A stretch of 64,000 bases of DNA, from contig PKDD01000139.1 in assembly GCA_002862465.1 (NCBI GenBank), forward strand, positions 18,182-82,181, written 5' to 3'. Source of the stretch: Haliea sp. (GTDB lineage: Bacteria; Pseudomonadota; Gammaproteobacteria; Pseudomonadales; Halieaceae). The number at the start of each line of letters is the position of its first letter. Position 1 is the stretch's first letter. The position numbers were made by a program, and so were the translations under genes. Positions 20,843-30,271 of the stretch are shown here, piece after piece. Under the pieces are notes generated by a model that was not told where the DNA came from, did no database searches, and was given only the letters and a program-made list of their open reading frames with translations.

Positions 20843-21277
20843 CTATTGCGTCAGTGGTTGCCACTTCCAGGTGACTTTGATGTCGTCGTCTGTTTCATGG
20901 AGTGCTTCCAGCACCAGTTCCATTGGCATACCAACTTTTAGATCGTCCACTGTCAATCCTTCAATGACTTGACCTAATATGACCATTTGCTCCGTTTCAA
21001 GCTGCACTCCAGCAATTGCATAGGGCACAAAAGGGTCTGCTGCGACAAACGGCGCAGGAGGTTTATAGCAGGCGTTGGTGTAGCTCCAAACTTTACCTGT
21101 CCGACTGAGTTCCACCTCGCGAAAATTTGTACTGTTGCAGTGAGGGTTTCTGCAGTAGTCGTTCTGCTTCGGAAAGAAATACGTGCCACACTCTGTGCAT
21201 TGACTGCCTATCAGGTGCGGTTTCACTTGCATCGTGTGCCAGCCTTCAATGGCAGGCGCAAGGGGCTTTGCGCTCAT
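20843..21277 (-). CDS. Zn-ribbon/OB-fold protein (DUF35 family), thiolase partner
   Basis: LIGSQCTECGTYFFPKQNDYCRNPHC rubredoxin-like ribbon; SRTGKVWSYTN OB fold; start ATG 21277. Confidence 0.88.
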   Translation of the reverse strand: MSAKPLAPAIEGWHTMQVKPHLIGSQCTECGTYFFPKQNDYCRNPHCNSTNFREVELSRTGKVWSYTNACYKPPAPFVAADPFVPYAIAGVQLETEQMVILGQVIEGLTVDDLKVGMPMELVLEALHETDDDIKVTWKWQPLTQ

Positions 21278-21494
21278 ATGTTGACTCCCTAAAAAACGTA
21301 CACAGGGTACTACTGGCAAGCAGATACAGGCAAGGACCTATTGGTATTATACGATCGCAGGTCGAATAGGTCTGTCATGGCAGACTTGCTTCCATTGTCT
21401 AAGTGTGAGTCTTTGCTTTACGGTCTGCTTTTGACAAAGTGTCTAGCTTAAAGGGTGTTCAACATCACGCCTAGACAGTTGACAGAGGGCTCTA

Positions 21495-21501
21495 CTATAC
21501 T
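21495..21501 (+). promoter_or_regulatory. Possible sigma-S-like extended -10 (CTATACT) upstream of the entericidin-like gene
   Basis: CTATACT 61 nt upstream of ATG 21562; TTGACA hexamer at 21479-21484. Confidence 0.35.
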
Positions 21502-21561
21502 ATTCGTCACGACATTGTTTCTTTTTAAAGTTGTCATTTCATTAAACTCAAAGGATTTCTG

Positions 21562-21726
21562 ATGAAAAATATACAAACTAGTGCCAAGCAAATACTCGTT
21601 GCGACATTCATCGCTACAGTGGTCTTTCTTAGCGGATGCAACACTGTCGCAGGTGTTGGCAAAGACGTTCAGGCGGCGGGAGAATCAACAACAAAAGCCG
21701 CAGACAAAGTCAGCGACAAGCTTTAA
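21562..21726 (+). CDS. Entericidin A/B-family small lipoprotein (54 aa)
   Basis: Manual translation MKNIQTSAKQILVATFIATVVFLSGCNTVAGVGKDVQAAGESTTKAADKVSDKL*: signal peptide, LSGC lipobox, CNTVAGVGKDVQAAG entericidin signature; absent from ORF track because of size; upstream AAGGA. Confidence 0.88.
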   Translation: MKNIQTSAKQILVATFIATVVFLSGCNTVAGVGKDVQAAGESTTKAADKVSDKL

Positions 21727-21911
21727 AAACTCCCTGAGTCGGCCGTGGATGTGTTAATACCTTCTTTTATCAGCGTATCCGCGCCACCGTCCAACAAGTA
21801 GTTGCTCCGAGCTGTTTTAGATACAAGCAAACAAAGGGAAACTTATAGAGTGGCCGTTTTTTTGAATACGCTGCCAATATTGTAATCCCATGTGGACGTA
21901 ATTAATTAGGA

Positions 21912-22682
21912 ATGACTATGCGTGTTTATGCAATGACAGGTGGTGCAACAGGTATTGGTGCGGAGCTAAAGCGGCAGTTGCAAACATGCGGACACACGGT
22001 GATTTCGGTGGATATCAAGGAGGGTGATATCATCGCTGACCTTTCAGTATTAGAAGGGCGCAAGGCTGCTGTGGAAGGGATACAGCGGTTAGCGCCGGAT
22101 GGTCTAGACGGTTTTATCCCCTGTGCCGGTTTGCCTCCAGTTGCCAGACCGTTATCACTGATTGCCCAGGTTAATTATTTCGCTGTAGTGGCTACCGTTG
22201 AAGGGTTGCTAGGATTATTGAAGAAGAAAAAGGGTAGCGTGCTATTCGTCTCATCAAACTCCGCTCCTATGGTTGCGGCCGATGATCCTTTTGTCCAAGC
22301 GTGTTTGACGGGTAACGAGGAAGCGGCGTGCGCCGCGGTCGAGTCGCGTGACGGACATACGGCATACGCTGGCTCCAAACGCGCGGCGACTATCTGGATG
22401 CGCCGACACGCAGTGGAATACGCTGCAGCCGGAGTGCGTATGAATGCTGTCGCACCAGGCATTACGATGACGCCCCTGACTGACCTCGTGTTTGCGGATC
22501 CTGAACTGGGTCAAGTGATGAAAGAGTTTGGTGATTCTGTCCCTGTGGGCCGCACCGCTCAGCCAGTTGACATTGCAAACACCATGCGGTTCATGCTCAG
22601 CGATGATGCCAGTTATCTTTGCGGTTCTGTTGTTTTCGTCGACGGGGGTTCTGACGCCATGCTGCGCTCAGAGGATTTTTGA
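21912..22682 (+). CDS. SDR family oxidoreductase
   Basis: MTGGATGIGAELKRQL; YAGSKRAA (YxxxK); C-terminal FVDGGSDA. Confidence 0.88.
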   Translation: MTMRVYAMTGGATGIGAELKRQLQTCGHTVISVDIKEGDIIADLSVLEGRKAAVEGIQRLAPDGLDGFIPCAGLPPVARPLSLIAQVNYFAVVATVEGLLGLLKKKKGSVLFVSSNSAPMVAADDPFVQACLTGNEEAACAAVESRDGHTAYAGSKRAATIWMRRHAVEYAAAGVRMNAVAPGITMTPLTDLVFADPELGQVMKEFGDSVPVGRTAQPVDIANTMRFMLSDDASYLCGSVVFVDGGSDAMLRSEDF

Positions 22683-22698
22683 AGGATGAGACATTGGC

Positions 22699-23292
22699 CT
22701 ATTTTACCCGGTCTTTCTCGATATCCGTAGCGATGATGTCGCTGAGTTGAAAGAGCAGTTTGCTATAAGCCTCAGCGACTTTTTCTGGTTCCGAAGTCCC
22801 CAAAGACAGCGGCAGTTGGAGTTGACTGATGCGGCGTTTTACGGGCTCGTCATTAATCGGCCGATACACCAGCCATTCCGCCTTTAGACTCGCTTCATTC
22901 TTGTTTGCGTCTAACTGCAGTATATTAACTTTGACACCATAGTCGGGCGCACGTTTTGGACTCCAAGGGAAAAAGCGCACGTTTTGTGTTTGTAAAAGTC
23001 CCGAGAGATTAAGCGCCAACACACGCTGTATTCCGTCCTCAAGGGGTTCACCCCACATGTCCAGACTTGCTACATATAAAGTGTTTTGATCTTGGTTATA
23101 GACAAGATTTTCGCGTATCAAGTATTCGGGCACTACAATGGGGCCAACACCTATTGCCGGCGTGTCGCCAATTGCTGCGGTAGATTTACTGGCGGACAGT
23201 ACATAATAGTTGTTAGGCGGACTGCTGCCGCAGCCAGTAAGCATTAGACCGAGAATCATTAGCCACAATAGCGGCAGGAATTGTCTGCTCAT
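22699..23292 (-). CDS. ABC-type transport auxiliary lipoprotein (PqiC/DUF330-like)
   Basis: LMLTGCGSSPPNNYYVLSA lipobox and family N-terminus; last gene of the MCE operon. Confidence 0.82.
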   Translation of the reverse strand: MSRQFLPLLWLMILGLMLTGCGSSPPNNYYVLSASKSTAAIGDTPAIGVGPIVVPEYLIRENLVYNQDQNTLYVASLDMWGEPLEDGIQRVLALNLSGLLQTQNVRFFPWSPKRAPDYGVKVNILQLDANKNEASLKAEWLVYRPINDEPVKRRISQLQLPLSLGTSEPEKVAEAYSKLLFQLSDIIATDIEKDRVK

Positions 23293-24254
23293 TTTTTGCC
23301 TCCTTTTTTGCCGATGATTACTGACTCGGGTTGTTCTTGCAATGTGCTGGCCAGCGATTGAAGGGATCTTCCAGTGCGGGCCATTTCCGCTAGAGTATTA
23401 TTTAACTGGTACAGAATCGCTGAATTCGGAGATACCAACTCATCGATACCTGTCATGCTCTGCTGAAAGGTGATTATTGCGGCGTTTAGAGCAGTCAGGT
23501 TGTCTTCCACTAATGCCGATACCTTTGGTAATTCCCTGTTTGCGTCACTGACAGTCGCAGAGGTTTCATCCAGCAGCGTATCCAGCTTGGGTCCAGATAT
23601 GGCCAACTGTTCTCGCAATTGGGCGCTTAGTTTGCGCAGTGAGGTTAATGCAGTGTTGACGTTGCTGGGCAGCGCCTGAAAATCTTTGCTACTAACAAGA
23701 GAGTCGATATTGGCACTGATACTCTCTAACTGTGTGGTCAATTTTGAAAAATCGATGTTTTGCAGGGTCTCCTGAAAACGCTCCAGATTGGTTGGCACCG
23801 TGGGAATCTGCAAATAAGGCGAGTTAATTTTCGCCAAATGGAGAGGACTTTTGGGATGAAAATCAAGTTCGATGTACAGCAGACCGGTAAGCAGACTCTG
23901 ACTATTAAGCTGCGCCCGCAGGCCACGGGTAACCAGTTCTTGAGTAAGTTCAACACTAGGGTCTCCCTTGCGACGAATATTGTTCTCATTAAAGTTTGCC
24001 TCAACAATCGTGCTCGCACTGGCGGTATCAGTGTCTAGAATTAATTCAATATCGGTAACCTCTCCAACCTGCACCCCGCGCAGAGCGAGGGGGGCGCCGA
24101 TGTTAAGTCCCTTGACCGAACTATTAAATACCATGACTACCTCTTCTTTTTTTCCCAGGCCTGAACCTAGCAAGAATAGAATTGTAGTAAGTGCGATCAG
24201 AGCTGCGCCTAAAACGAAGGCGCCAATAGCAACGGTCTGCGGTTTTTCATTCAT
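23289..24254 (-). CDS. MCE (MlaD/PqiB) family substrate-binding protein
   Basis: Single N-terminal TM then VKGLNIGAPLALRGVQVGEVTDIEL MCE domain. Confidence 0.9.
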   Translation of the reverse strand: MNEKPQTVAIGAFVLGAALIALTTILFLLGSGLGKKEEVVMVFNSSVKGLNIGAPLALRGVQVGEVTDIELILDTDTASASTIVEANFNENNIRRKGDPSVELTQELVTRGLRAQLNSQSLLTGLLYIELDFHPKSPLHLAKINSPYLQIPTVPTNLERFQETLQNIDFSKLTTQLESISANIDSLVSSKDFQALPSNVNTALTSLRKLSAQLREQLAISGPKLDTLLDETSATVSDANRELPKVSALVEDNLTALNAAIITFQQSMTGIDELVSPNSAILYQLNNTLAEMARTGRSLQSLASTLQEQPESVIIGKKGGKK

Positions 24255-25030
24255 AGCGTATCCTCGTTATCGGCGGCAGCACTGCGTGTCAGGAATTGCC
24301 TCACCACAGGCGGTTCCTTGAGGTCGCGCAGTTGAACCGGATTGCCATAGGCAATCATGGTTTTGCTAACGTTATCTAGGTAAACCGAGTTATTGGAAAT
24401 GGCGAAGATGCTGGGTAATTCGTGGGTCACCATAACGACTGTTGCACCCATGGATTCTTTGATTTGTAAAATCAACTCGTCAAGCAGCCGCGAGCTAATC
24501 GGATCTAGCCCCGCAGAGGGTTCGTCAAAAAATAAGATTTGCGGATCCAGTGCGATGGCGCGAGCTAGTGCAGCTCTTTTCTGCATACCTCCGCTGATTT
24601 CAGAGGGATAGTACGACTGATATCCCGCGAGGCCTACCAGTGCTAACTTATAGGCTACGATGTCCACAATCTCTGCTGCTGTGAAATCGGTGTAGAGTTG
24701 CAGTGGCAGAGTAATGTTTTCTGCTAGGGTCATAGCGCTGAATAGACCACCTGACTGATAGGTTATGCCCCAGCGTTGTCGCATGGCGCCTTGTTCTTCT
24801 TCGTTTGCTTCGAAAAAACTGACGCCGCCATACAAAATATCGCCGCGACTTGGCACCATAAGCCCCAGCATGTGCTTAAGGAGGGTGCTCTTGCCGCATC
24901 CGCTGCCACCCATGATGACGAAGATGTCGCCCTCGTTAATGCTAAAAGAGAGGTCGTGCTGGATCACTGTTCGGCCGTAAGACATGCTGAGATCACGAAC
25001 CTCGATTTGCGCCGGCGCTGATATAGTCAT
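24251..25030 (-). CDS. ABC transporter ATPase, MlaF-like
   Basis: GGSGCGKSTLLKHM, EISGGMQKRAALARAIALDPQILFFDEPSAGLDPI. Confidence 0.93.
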   Translation of the reverse strand: MTISAPAQIEVRDLSMSYGRTVIQHDLSFSINEGDIFVIMGGSGCGKSTLLKHMLGLMVPSRGDILYGGVSFFEANEEEQGAMRQRWGITYQSGGLFSAMTLAENITLPLQLYTDFTAAEIVDIVAYKLALVGLAGYQSYYPSEISGGMQKRAALARAIALDPQILFFDEPSAGLDPISSRLLDELILQIKESMGATVVMVTHELPSIFAISNNSVYLDNVSKTMIAYGNPVQLRDLKEPPVVRQFLTRSAAADNEDTL

Positions 25031-26157
25031 ATGCCTAGGTGCTGAAATATGATGTTGATTGCAGCGTCTGCGACGATCAGATAGACGATAGCGGTTACTA
25101 CTGCGTTTGTTGCAGCCTGCCCGACGGCCGCAGAACTGCGGCCAGAGTTGATGCCGGCGCGACAGCCCGCTACTGCAATGAGTACGGCAAAAACTAATGC
25201 TTTTATAAGGCCCACGCTGATCTGTGTGAACGATAGAGCAGTCTCGCCTTGGACCATGTATTGAATCGGTGAAACTCCTAAGCCTCCTGCAACAATTCCA
25301 CCACCGACAATGCCCAGCAGGTCGGCATAGATCGTTAGCAGTGGCATAATGACGATCAGTGCCAGCATTCTCGGCAGTACAAGAAATTCAATCGGAGATA
25401 TCCCCATAGTCGTGATGGCATCAATTTCCTCATTCGTTTGCATTGTACCCAGTTGCGCGGCATAGGCTGCGCCGGTGCGGCCTGCCATCACGACGGCGGT
25501 CATTAAAACCCCCATTTCGCGCAGCATTCCAATCACGACTAGATTGGCAACATAGATTTCCGCCCCGAACTGCTTCAGTTGGACTGCGCCAAGGTAGCCT
25601 AAAATCATGCCCACGAGGATGCTGGTAAGCGTAATAATGCCAAAAGCATTGGGCCCGGCTTGAAAACAGAAATTCCAAAAGTCCGCGAAGCGGGTGTTGG
25701 CCTTGCCTCTTATAAGGCGAAACAAGGCGATAGTGACCTCGCCGGTAAAGGACAGGGATTCGCGTATGTTTAGGGCGACTGCACCCAGCAACTTTCGGGG
25801 ATTGAGTGCTGATCGCCAAGATGGGTGATTTTCCACGTCAGGCTCGAAGGGTTTTACGGCTGTCGCTACAGCTAGCAGTTTATTCACCCCCGGGGGCATG
25901 TTTTGATGTTCGAGTACGATACCCTGAGTGTGGCAATAGTCGTGACATCGAAGTAAAAACGCCATGAAGATTGAATCCCACGATCCTACAGATGATCCAT
26001 CAATCGTCAGATGAGCCGGGCGGTTATTACCCAACTCTGCCTGTAAGGCGCTGAAATTGCTTATGTTATGCCCTTGTACCCAGTCACCGGAAAATGACAG
26101 GGTCGAAGAGCCCAGCGGTTCACGGGCAAGCTTGTACTCTGGTCGTAGTGAATTCAT
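25027..26157 (-). CDS. MlaE-family ABC permease with N-terminal STAS-like domain
   Basis: GMLREMGVLMTAVVMAGRTGAAYAAQLGTMQTNEEIDAITTMGI; ~110 aa N-terminal LTIDGSSVGSWDS region. Confidence 0.9.
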   Translation of the reverse strand: MNSLRPEYKLAREPLGSSTLSFSGDWVQGHNISNFSALQAELGNNRPAHLTIDGSSVGSWDSIFMAFLLRCHDYCHTQGIVLEHQNMPPGVNKLLAVATAVKPFEPDVENHPSWRSALNPRKLLGAVALNIRESLSFTGEVTIALFRLIRGKANTRFADFWNFCFQAGPNAFGIITLTSILVGMILGYLGAVQLKQFGAEIYVANLVVIGMLREMGVLMTAVVMAGRTGAAYAAQLGTMQTNEEIDAITTMGISPIEFLVLPRMLALIVIMPLLTIYADLLGIVGGGIVAGGLGVSPIQYMVQGETALSFTQISVGLIKALVFAVLIAVAGCRAGINSGRSSAAVGQAATNAVVTAIVYLIVADAAINIIFQHLGI

Positions 26158-26219
26158 GTAGTGGTGATCACTGGCAATAAGTTTTCAGTCTAATGGGTGC
26201 TTGCCGTAATTGCCATGGT

Positions 26220-26747
26220 CTATTGATAAGGCAAAGCGGGTGCGCTTTTGATGATGACATCGGAGGCCTTTTTGTAGATTTCGACTACGGAAGTCTCGTT
26301 GCCCGCCTCTCTGCGCCTTGCAATCATGGTTACTGGAAAAAGAACGGCTTCGTTCTCGTTGCGGCGCAGGGCGCGGCTGCGCCCCATATCGTCTTCATAA
26401 ACTATCCAGTGCATATCCAGTTCCACTGCGAGCAGGTCGCCCATAATCACGCCCATCGCTTGCAGTTCGCGCACCTGATCTGAACGCACTAACTGTTTGT
26501 CCAGCAGCGTCTGCAGTAGTTCTAAGTCGCGGCTGCGGTCACCGTTAAATTGCCGCCCGAGGTTAGTCATTGCTAAATCTTGCAGCGTCTCTCTCTGTTG
26601 AGTCATGAACTGCCGATCTAGGTCAGTCAGTTCGCCGATACGCGCTGGCTGCTGTGCCAGGCTTCCATGCCAACCCCAGCAGACCAAGAGGAAAAGAGCG
26701 AGACTAGTGATATTTTTCAGTGTCATAGATGGCCTCACGGTAATCAA
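26220..26747 (-). CDS. Exported protein of unknown function (possibly DUF3806)
   Basis: Signal peptide; MGVIMGDLLAVELDMHWIVYEDDMGRSRALR. Confidence 0.7.
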   Translation of the reverse strand: MITVRPSMTLKNITSLALFLLVCWGWHGSLAQQPARIGELTDLDRQFMTQQRETLQDLAMTNLGRQFNGDRSRDLELLQTLLDKQLVRSDQVRELQAMGVIMGDLLAVELDMHWIVYEDDMGRSRALRRNENEAVLFPVTMIARRREAGNETSVVEIYKKASDVIIKSAPALPYQ

Positions 26748-26886
26748 CGTTTTGATACAGTCAACAGTAGCAGTTTTCTGTGCATTTTAACCCACAAGGT
26801 TGTCATCCTGCCGCCGTCATTTATAATAATGGCGTTAAAACTGAGCACCTCGCTCAGCCCCACAGGCCATGATGCGGAGACAGAAA

Positions 26887-27759
26887 ATGATAACTGGGAG
26901 TATCGTGGCCTTGGTTACCCCAATGCACGTCGATGGTAGTGTTGATTGGTCCGCCTTAGGGCGGCTTATGGATTTACATTTAGAGGCTGGCACGTCGGCA
27001 ATTGGCGCGGTAGGCACCACCGGTGAGAGTTCCACGCTTGACGCGGCCGAACATTGTGAGGTGATCAAATATTGCGTCACGCACAGTGCAGGCCGCATTC
27101 CCATAGTGGCAGGAACCGGCTCTAACTCCACGCGGGAGGCTATTTACTTTACCCAAGCGGCGGCAGGCGCTGGCGCCGATGCCTGTCTACTGGTCACGCC
27201 CTACTATAATCGTCCGACGCAGCAGGGACTCTATGAACATTTCAAGTCCATCGCCGAGGCGGTGGATATTCCTCAGATTCTGTACAATGTGCCCGGGCGA
27301 ACTGCCGTCGATTTAGCCAATGATACCGTAGCTCGATTGGCGGAAATCGGTAATATTGTCGGTATAAAGGATGCGACCGGAGACTTAGAGCGGGGCAGGG
27401 AACTGATAGAGCGCTGTGGCAGTGTTTTGGCGATTTATTCAGGAGATGATCCCACCGCGATGGAACTCATGCTGGCCGGGGGTGCAGGAAATATTTCGGT
27501 CACTGCCAACGTGGCACCGGCACTGATGTCGCAGTTGTGCGCGCTAGCGTCGTCTGGCGAGCGAGAGCAAGCAGAGGCAATCAATCGTCGCCTATCGCCG
27601 CTGAATCACGCTTTGTTTTTGGAGCCTAATCCGATTCCCGTCAAGTGGGCGTTATGTCAGCGCGGCGTGATCGGGGGCGGCATACGTCTGCCTTTGACAT
27701 CCTTGGATGATCAATACCATGCCCAGGTGCTTAAGGCACTAGAAACAGCGAGAATTTGA
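26887..27759 (+). CDS. dapA: 4-hydroxy-tetrahydrodipicolinate synthase
   Basis: MITGSIVALVTPMHVDGSVDW, GTTGESSTL, YYNRPTQQGLYEHF, GIKDATGD. Confidence 0.95.
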   Translation: MITGSIVALVTPMHVDGSVDWSALGRLMDLHLEAGTSAIGAVGTTGESSTLDAAEHCEVIKYCVTHSAGRIPIVAGTGSNSTREAIYFTQAAAGAGADACLLVTPYYNRPTQQGLYEHFKSIAEAVDIPQILYNVPGRTAVDLANDTVARLAEIGNIVGIKDATGDLERGRELIERCGSVLAIYSGDDPTAMELMLAGGAGNISVTANVAPALMSQLCALASSGEREQAEAINRRLSPLNHALFLEPNPIPVKWALCQRGVIGGGIRLPLTSLDDQYHAQVLKALETARI

Positions 27760-27770
27760 TGGTTATGCAT

Positions 27771-28817
27771 ATGAAAGGGATAAAAGCATCACTAATCTGT
27801 GGATCATTGCTTACAAGTGTTGGTTGTGGCGCAATATTTGGAGACCAAGGGGTGTTTCGCGATAGCTCTGAGGATTACAAAAAGGCGTTAGAAACGCCCC
27901 TAGTTGTTTTGCCTGAAGGGATGGATAGTGTCCCTCTGCGCGACATTTATGTGATTCCGGAAGTGGATGATAAGTTTTTGTCACCGGGAGACTTTGTGGT
28001 GCCCAAGCCGGTGCCCTTGTCCGCCCAAAGTGGATCCGAGGTGGTTCGTTTGCAAAAACTCGGTGACGATAGCTGGGCACTGATTAGTGTTGCACCGGGT
28101 CAGGTATGGCCGCAGGTTCGCAATTTTATGACAGCCTCGGGGATGCAGATTATGCAAGCTGACGCGCGGGCTGGGATTATGGAGTCTAACTGGCTGACAG
28201 TTGAGGGAAACCCTGTGGCAAGCCGTTTTCAGTTTCGCATGGAGCAGGGCGTGCAGCGTGGGACAAGTGAATTGCATGTGCTGCAAATGCGACAGGCGGG
28301 TGACGTAAATGTGTGGCCGACCAAATCTGACGATCCTGATCAAGCGGCTGAAATGTTGCGCGCGATCGCACAGTTTCTGGCGGACAGCGCTGATTCTGCC
28401 CCCGTGTCGATGATTGCAGAGCAGGGAATTGCCGCCAGCGGGAAAATCAGCATGCAGGAAGCACCGGATGGTTACACTTTTCTGCGGCTTGAGTTGCCAT
28501 TTAATCGAGCCTGGGCATCTTTGGGGCGCGCGCTCGAAAAGTCGTCCTTTGAAATCACTGACCGCGACCGCGCCAGTGGTATTTACTACGTTCGCTTTTC
28601 TGAGGATGGAGCAGACGATGAAGATGGCTGGTGGAGTGGTTTTTGGGACAGTGCTGATGACGATATTTTGTATGACAAGGTGTTAGTAGTTGCTATGGAG
28701 ACTCCGGCAACAGGCTCGGCGGTGACCATATCAATTCGACCTCAGGATGTCAGTGTCCCCTTTGATAAACGTAATTCGCAAGAACTGCTATCTCTTATAA
28801 AGGGCAATATAAACTAA
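27771..28817 (+). CDS. bamC: Outer membrane protein assembly factor BamC (lipoprotein)
   Basis: Lipobox TSVGC, SEDYKKALETPLVVLPEGMD; syntenic downstream of dapA. Confidence 0.88.
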   Translation: MKGIKASLICGSLLTSVGCGAIFGDQGVFRDSSEDYKKALETPLVVLPEGMDSVPLRDIYVIPEVDDKFLSPGDFVVPKPVPLSAQSGSEVVRLQKLGDDSWALISVAPGQVWPQVRNFMTASGMQIMQADARAGIMESNWLTVEGNPVASRFQFRMEQGVQRGTSELHVLQMRQAGDVNVWPTKSDDPDQAAEMLRAIAQFLADSADSAPVSMIAEQGIAASGKISMQEAPDGYTFLRLELPFNRAWASLGRALEKSSFEITDRDRASGIYYVRFSEDGADDEDGWWSGFWDSADDDILYDKVLVVAMETPATGSAVTISIRPQDVSVPFDKRNSQELLSLIKGNIN

Positions 28818-28847
28818 TTCGTGTATTCCGGAACGAGTAACTAGCGA

Positions 28848-29606
28848 GTGCAATTTGCCTCTCTCGGATCGGGGAGCAAAGGTAATGCAACTTTGGTTCG
28901 GGCTGACGAGAGTTTGGTCTTGGTTGACTGTGGATTTTCGTTGCGCGAGACAGTGCGAAGAATGTCGCGTTTGTGTGTTGAACCTAGTCAGCTAGACGCC
29001 ATCCTGGTTACTCATGAGCACTCCGATCACAGTAGCGGTGTAGCGGCACTATCGCGCAAGTTTCAAATACCGGTATACCTAACTCATGGCACGTTTAGTA
29101 CCGGCCGCTGTGATGATATTTTCAGTCCCTGTTTATTTGATTGTGAGGATGAGTTCCGGATTGGTAGTCTATCAATTAAAGCGGTTGCTGTGCCTCATGA
29201 TGCCGTGGAACCCTGCCAGTACCGGCTGAGTTCGCAAGATAATACGTTAGGGATCCTCACCGATCTGGGCAGTATAACACCCCACGTGATTGATAATTTT
29301 CGCGACTGCCATGGATTGTTGCTGGAATTCAATCATGATCTTTCTATGTTAATGGCAGGCCCTTATCCGTCGCACTTAAAGCAGCGAGTCGGCGGCGACT
29401 GGGGGCATCTCAATAACCAGCAGGCCGTTGAATTGTTGGCTCAGATACATCATGCAGAACTGCGCCATCTAGTGGTAGCGCATATTAGCGGAAAAAATAA
29501 CAGCAGGCACCTTGCAGAAAACGCTCTGTTGTCCTTACTTGACTCTTTGGATGGTGTTATTTTTGCCGATCAGGCTGACGGTTTTGATTGGCTGAACCTA
29601 GTCTAA
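28848..29606 (+). CDS. MBL-fold metallohydrolase (YycJ/WalJ-like)
   Basis: FASLGSGSKGNATLV, LVTHEHSDHSSGV; GTG start. Confidence 0.9.
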   Translation: MQFASLGSGSKGNATLVRADESLVLVDCGFSLRETVRRMSRLCVEPSQLDAILVTHEHSDHSSGVAALSRKFQIPVYLTHGTFSTGRCDDIFSPCLFDCEDEFRIGSLSIKAVAVPHDAVEPCQYRLSSQDNTLGILTDLGSITPHVIDNFRDCHGLLLEFNHDLSMLMAGPYPSHLKQRVGGDWGHLNNQQAVELLAQIHHAELRHLVVAHISGKNNSRHLAENALLSLLDSLDGVIFADQADGFDWLNLV

Positions 29607-29625
29607 GAAATACTTGCAATAGTGC

Positions 29626-30126
29626 TTACGGGCAGTGCTGCGGCATTACCAAGGACGTTACCTGCATGAGATTTCCCGGTTTTGGGCACTGCAGGTTTGG
29701 ATTTCCGGATAGGTTGAGATCGCGCAGTGCGGCCAACCCATAAAGAGGCACGGGGTCGATGATTTTGTTGTCATCAAGATAAAGCGTCTCCAATGTCACC
29801 ATATTGCTAAGTTCGACCAAATTGCGGACTTGGTTGGACGATAGGCGGAGTGCTTTTAGTTCGGTGAACACAGAGAGACCTTCGAGACTCTCGATACCTG
29901 CAAAACTGCAGTCGAGTCCTATTAGCTGTGATGGGTTCGTGACAGTCCCATCATTAATCGCCCGTTTCAGGCAATTGCTCAGCCCTTTGTCGGGTATGGT
30001 GTAGTCGCGAAAGAGTGGCGTTGGTGCATATACTATTTTATCGTTTACCTTAAAGTCATACTCTTGACAGGCGCTAAGGCTGGCTAATGCCACTATCACC
30101 AAACTATATATAAAACGCCGCAACAT
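29626..30126 (-). CDS. Leucine-rich-repeat lipoprotein
   Basis: Lipobox LSAC; LKALRLSSNQVRNLVELSNMVTLETLYLDDNKIIDPVPLYGLAALRDLNLSGNP LRRs. Confidence 0.82.
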   Translation of the reverse strand: MLRRFIYSLVIVALASLSACQEYDFKVNDKIVYAPTPLFRDYTIPDKGLSNCLKRAINDGTVTNPSQLIGLDCSFAGIESLEGLSVFTELKALRLSSNQVRNLVELSNMVTLETLYLDDNKIIDPVPLYGLAALRDLNLSGNPNLQCPKPGNLMQVTSLVMPQHCP

Positions 30127-30271
30127 GCCTCGCACTCCCACAGATTTACTGAGTCGGCAAGATCGGCCGATTCACAAAGTTCAGCGTAGCTCCCACACCA
30201 ACAGACCTCTATAATGCCAGTAGTTGCAATGCACTTCACTATCGATCAGGCATTAAAATGCGATTATCCAT

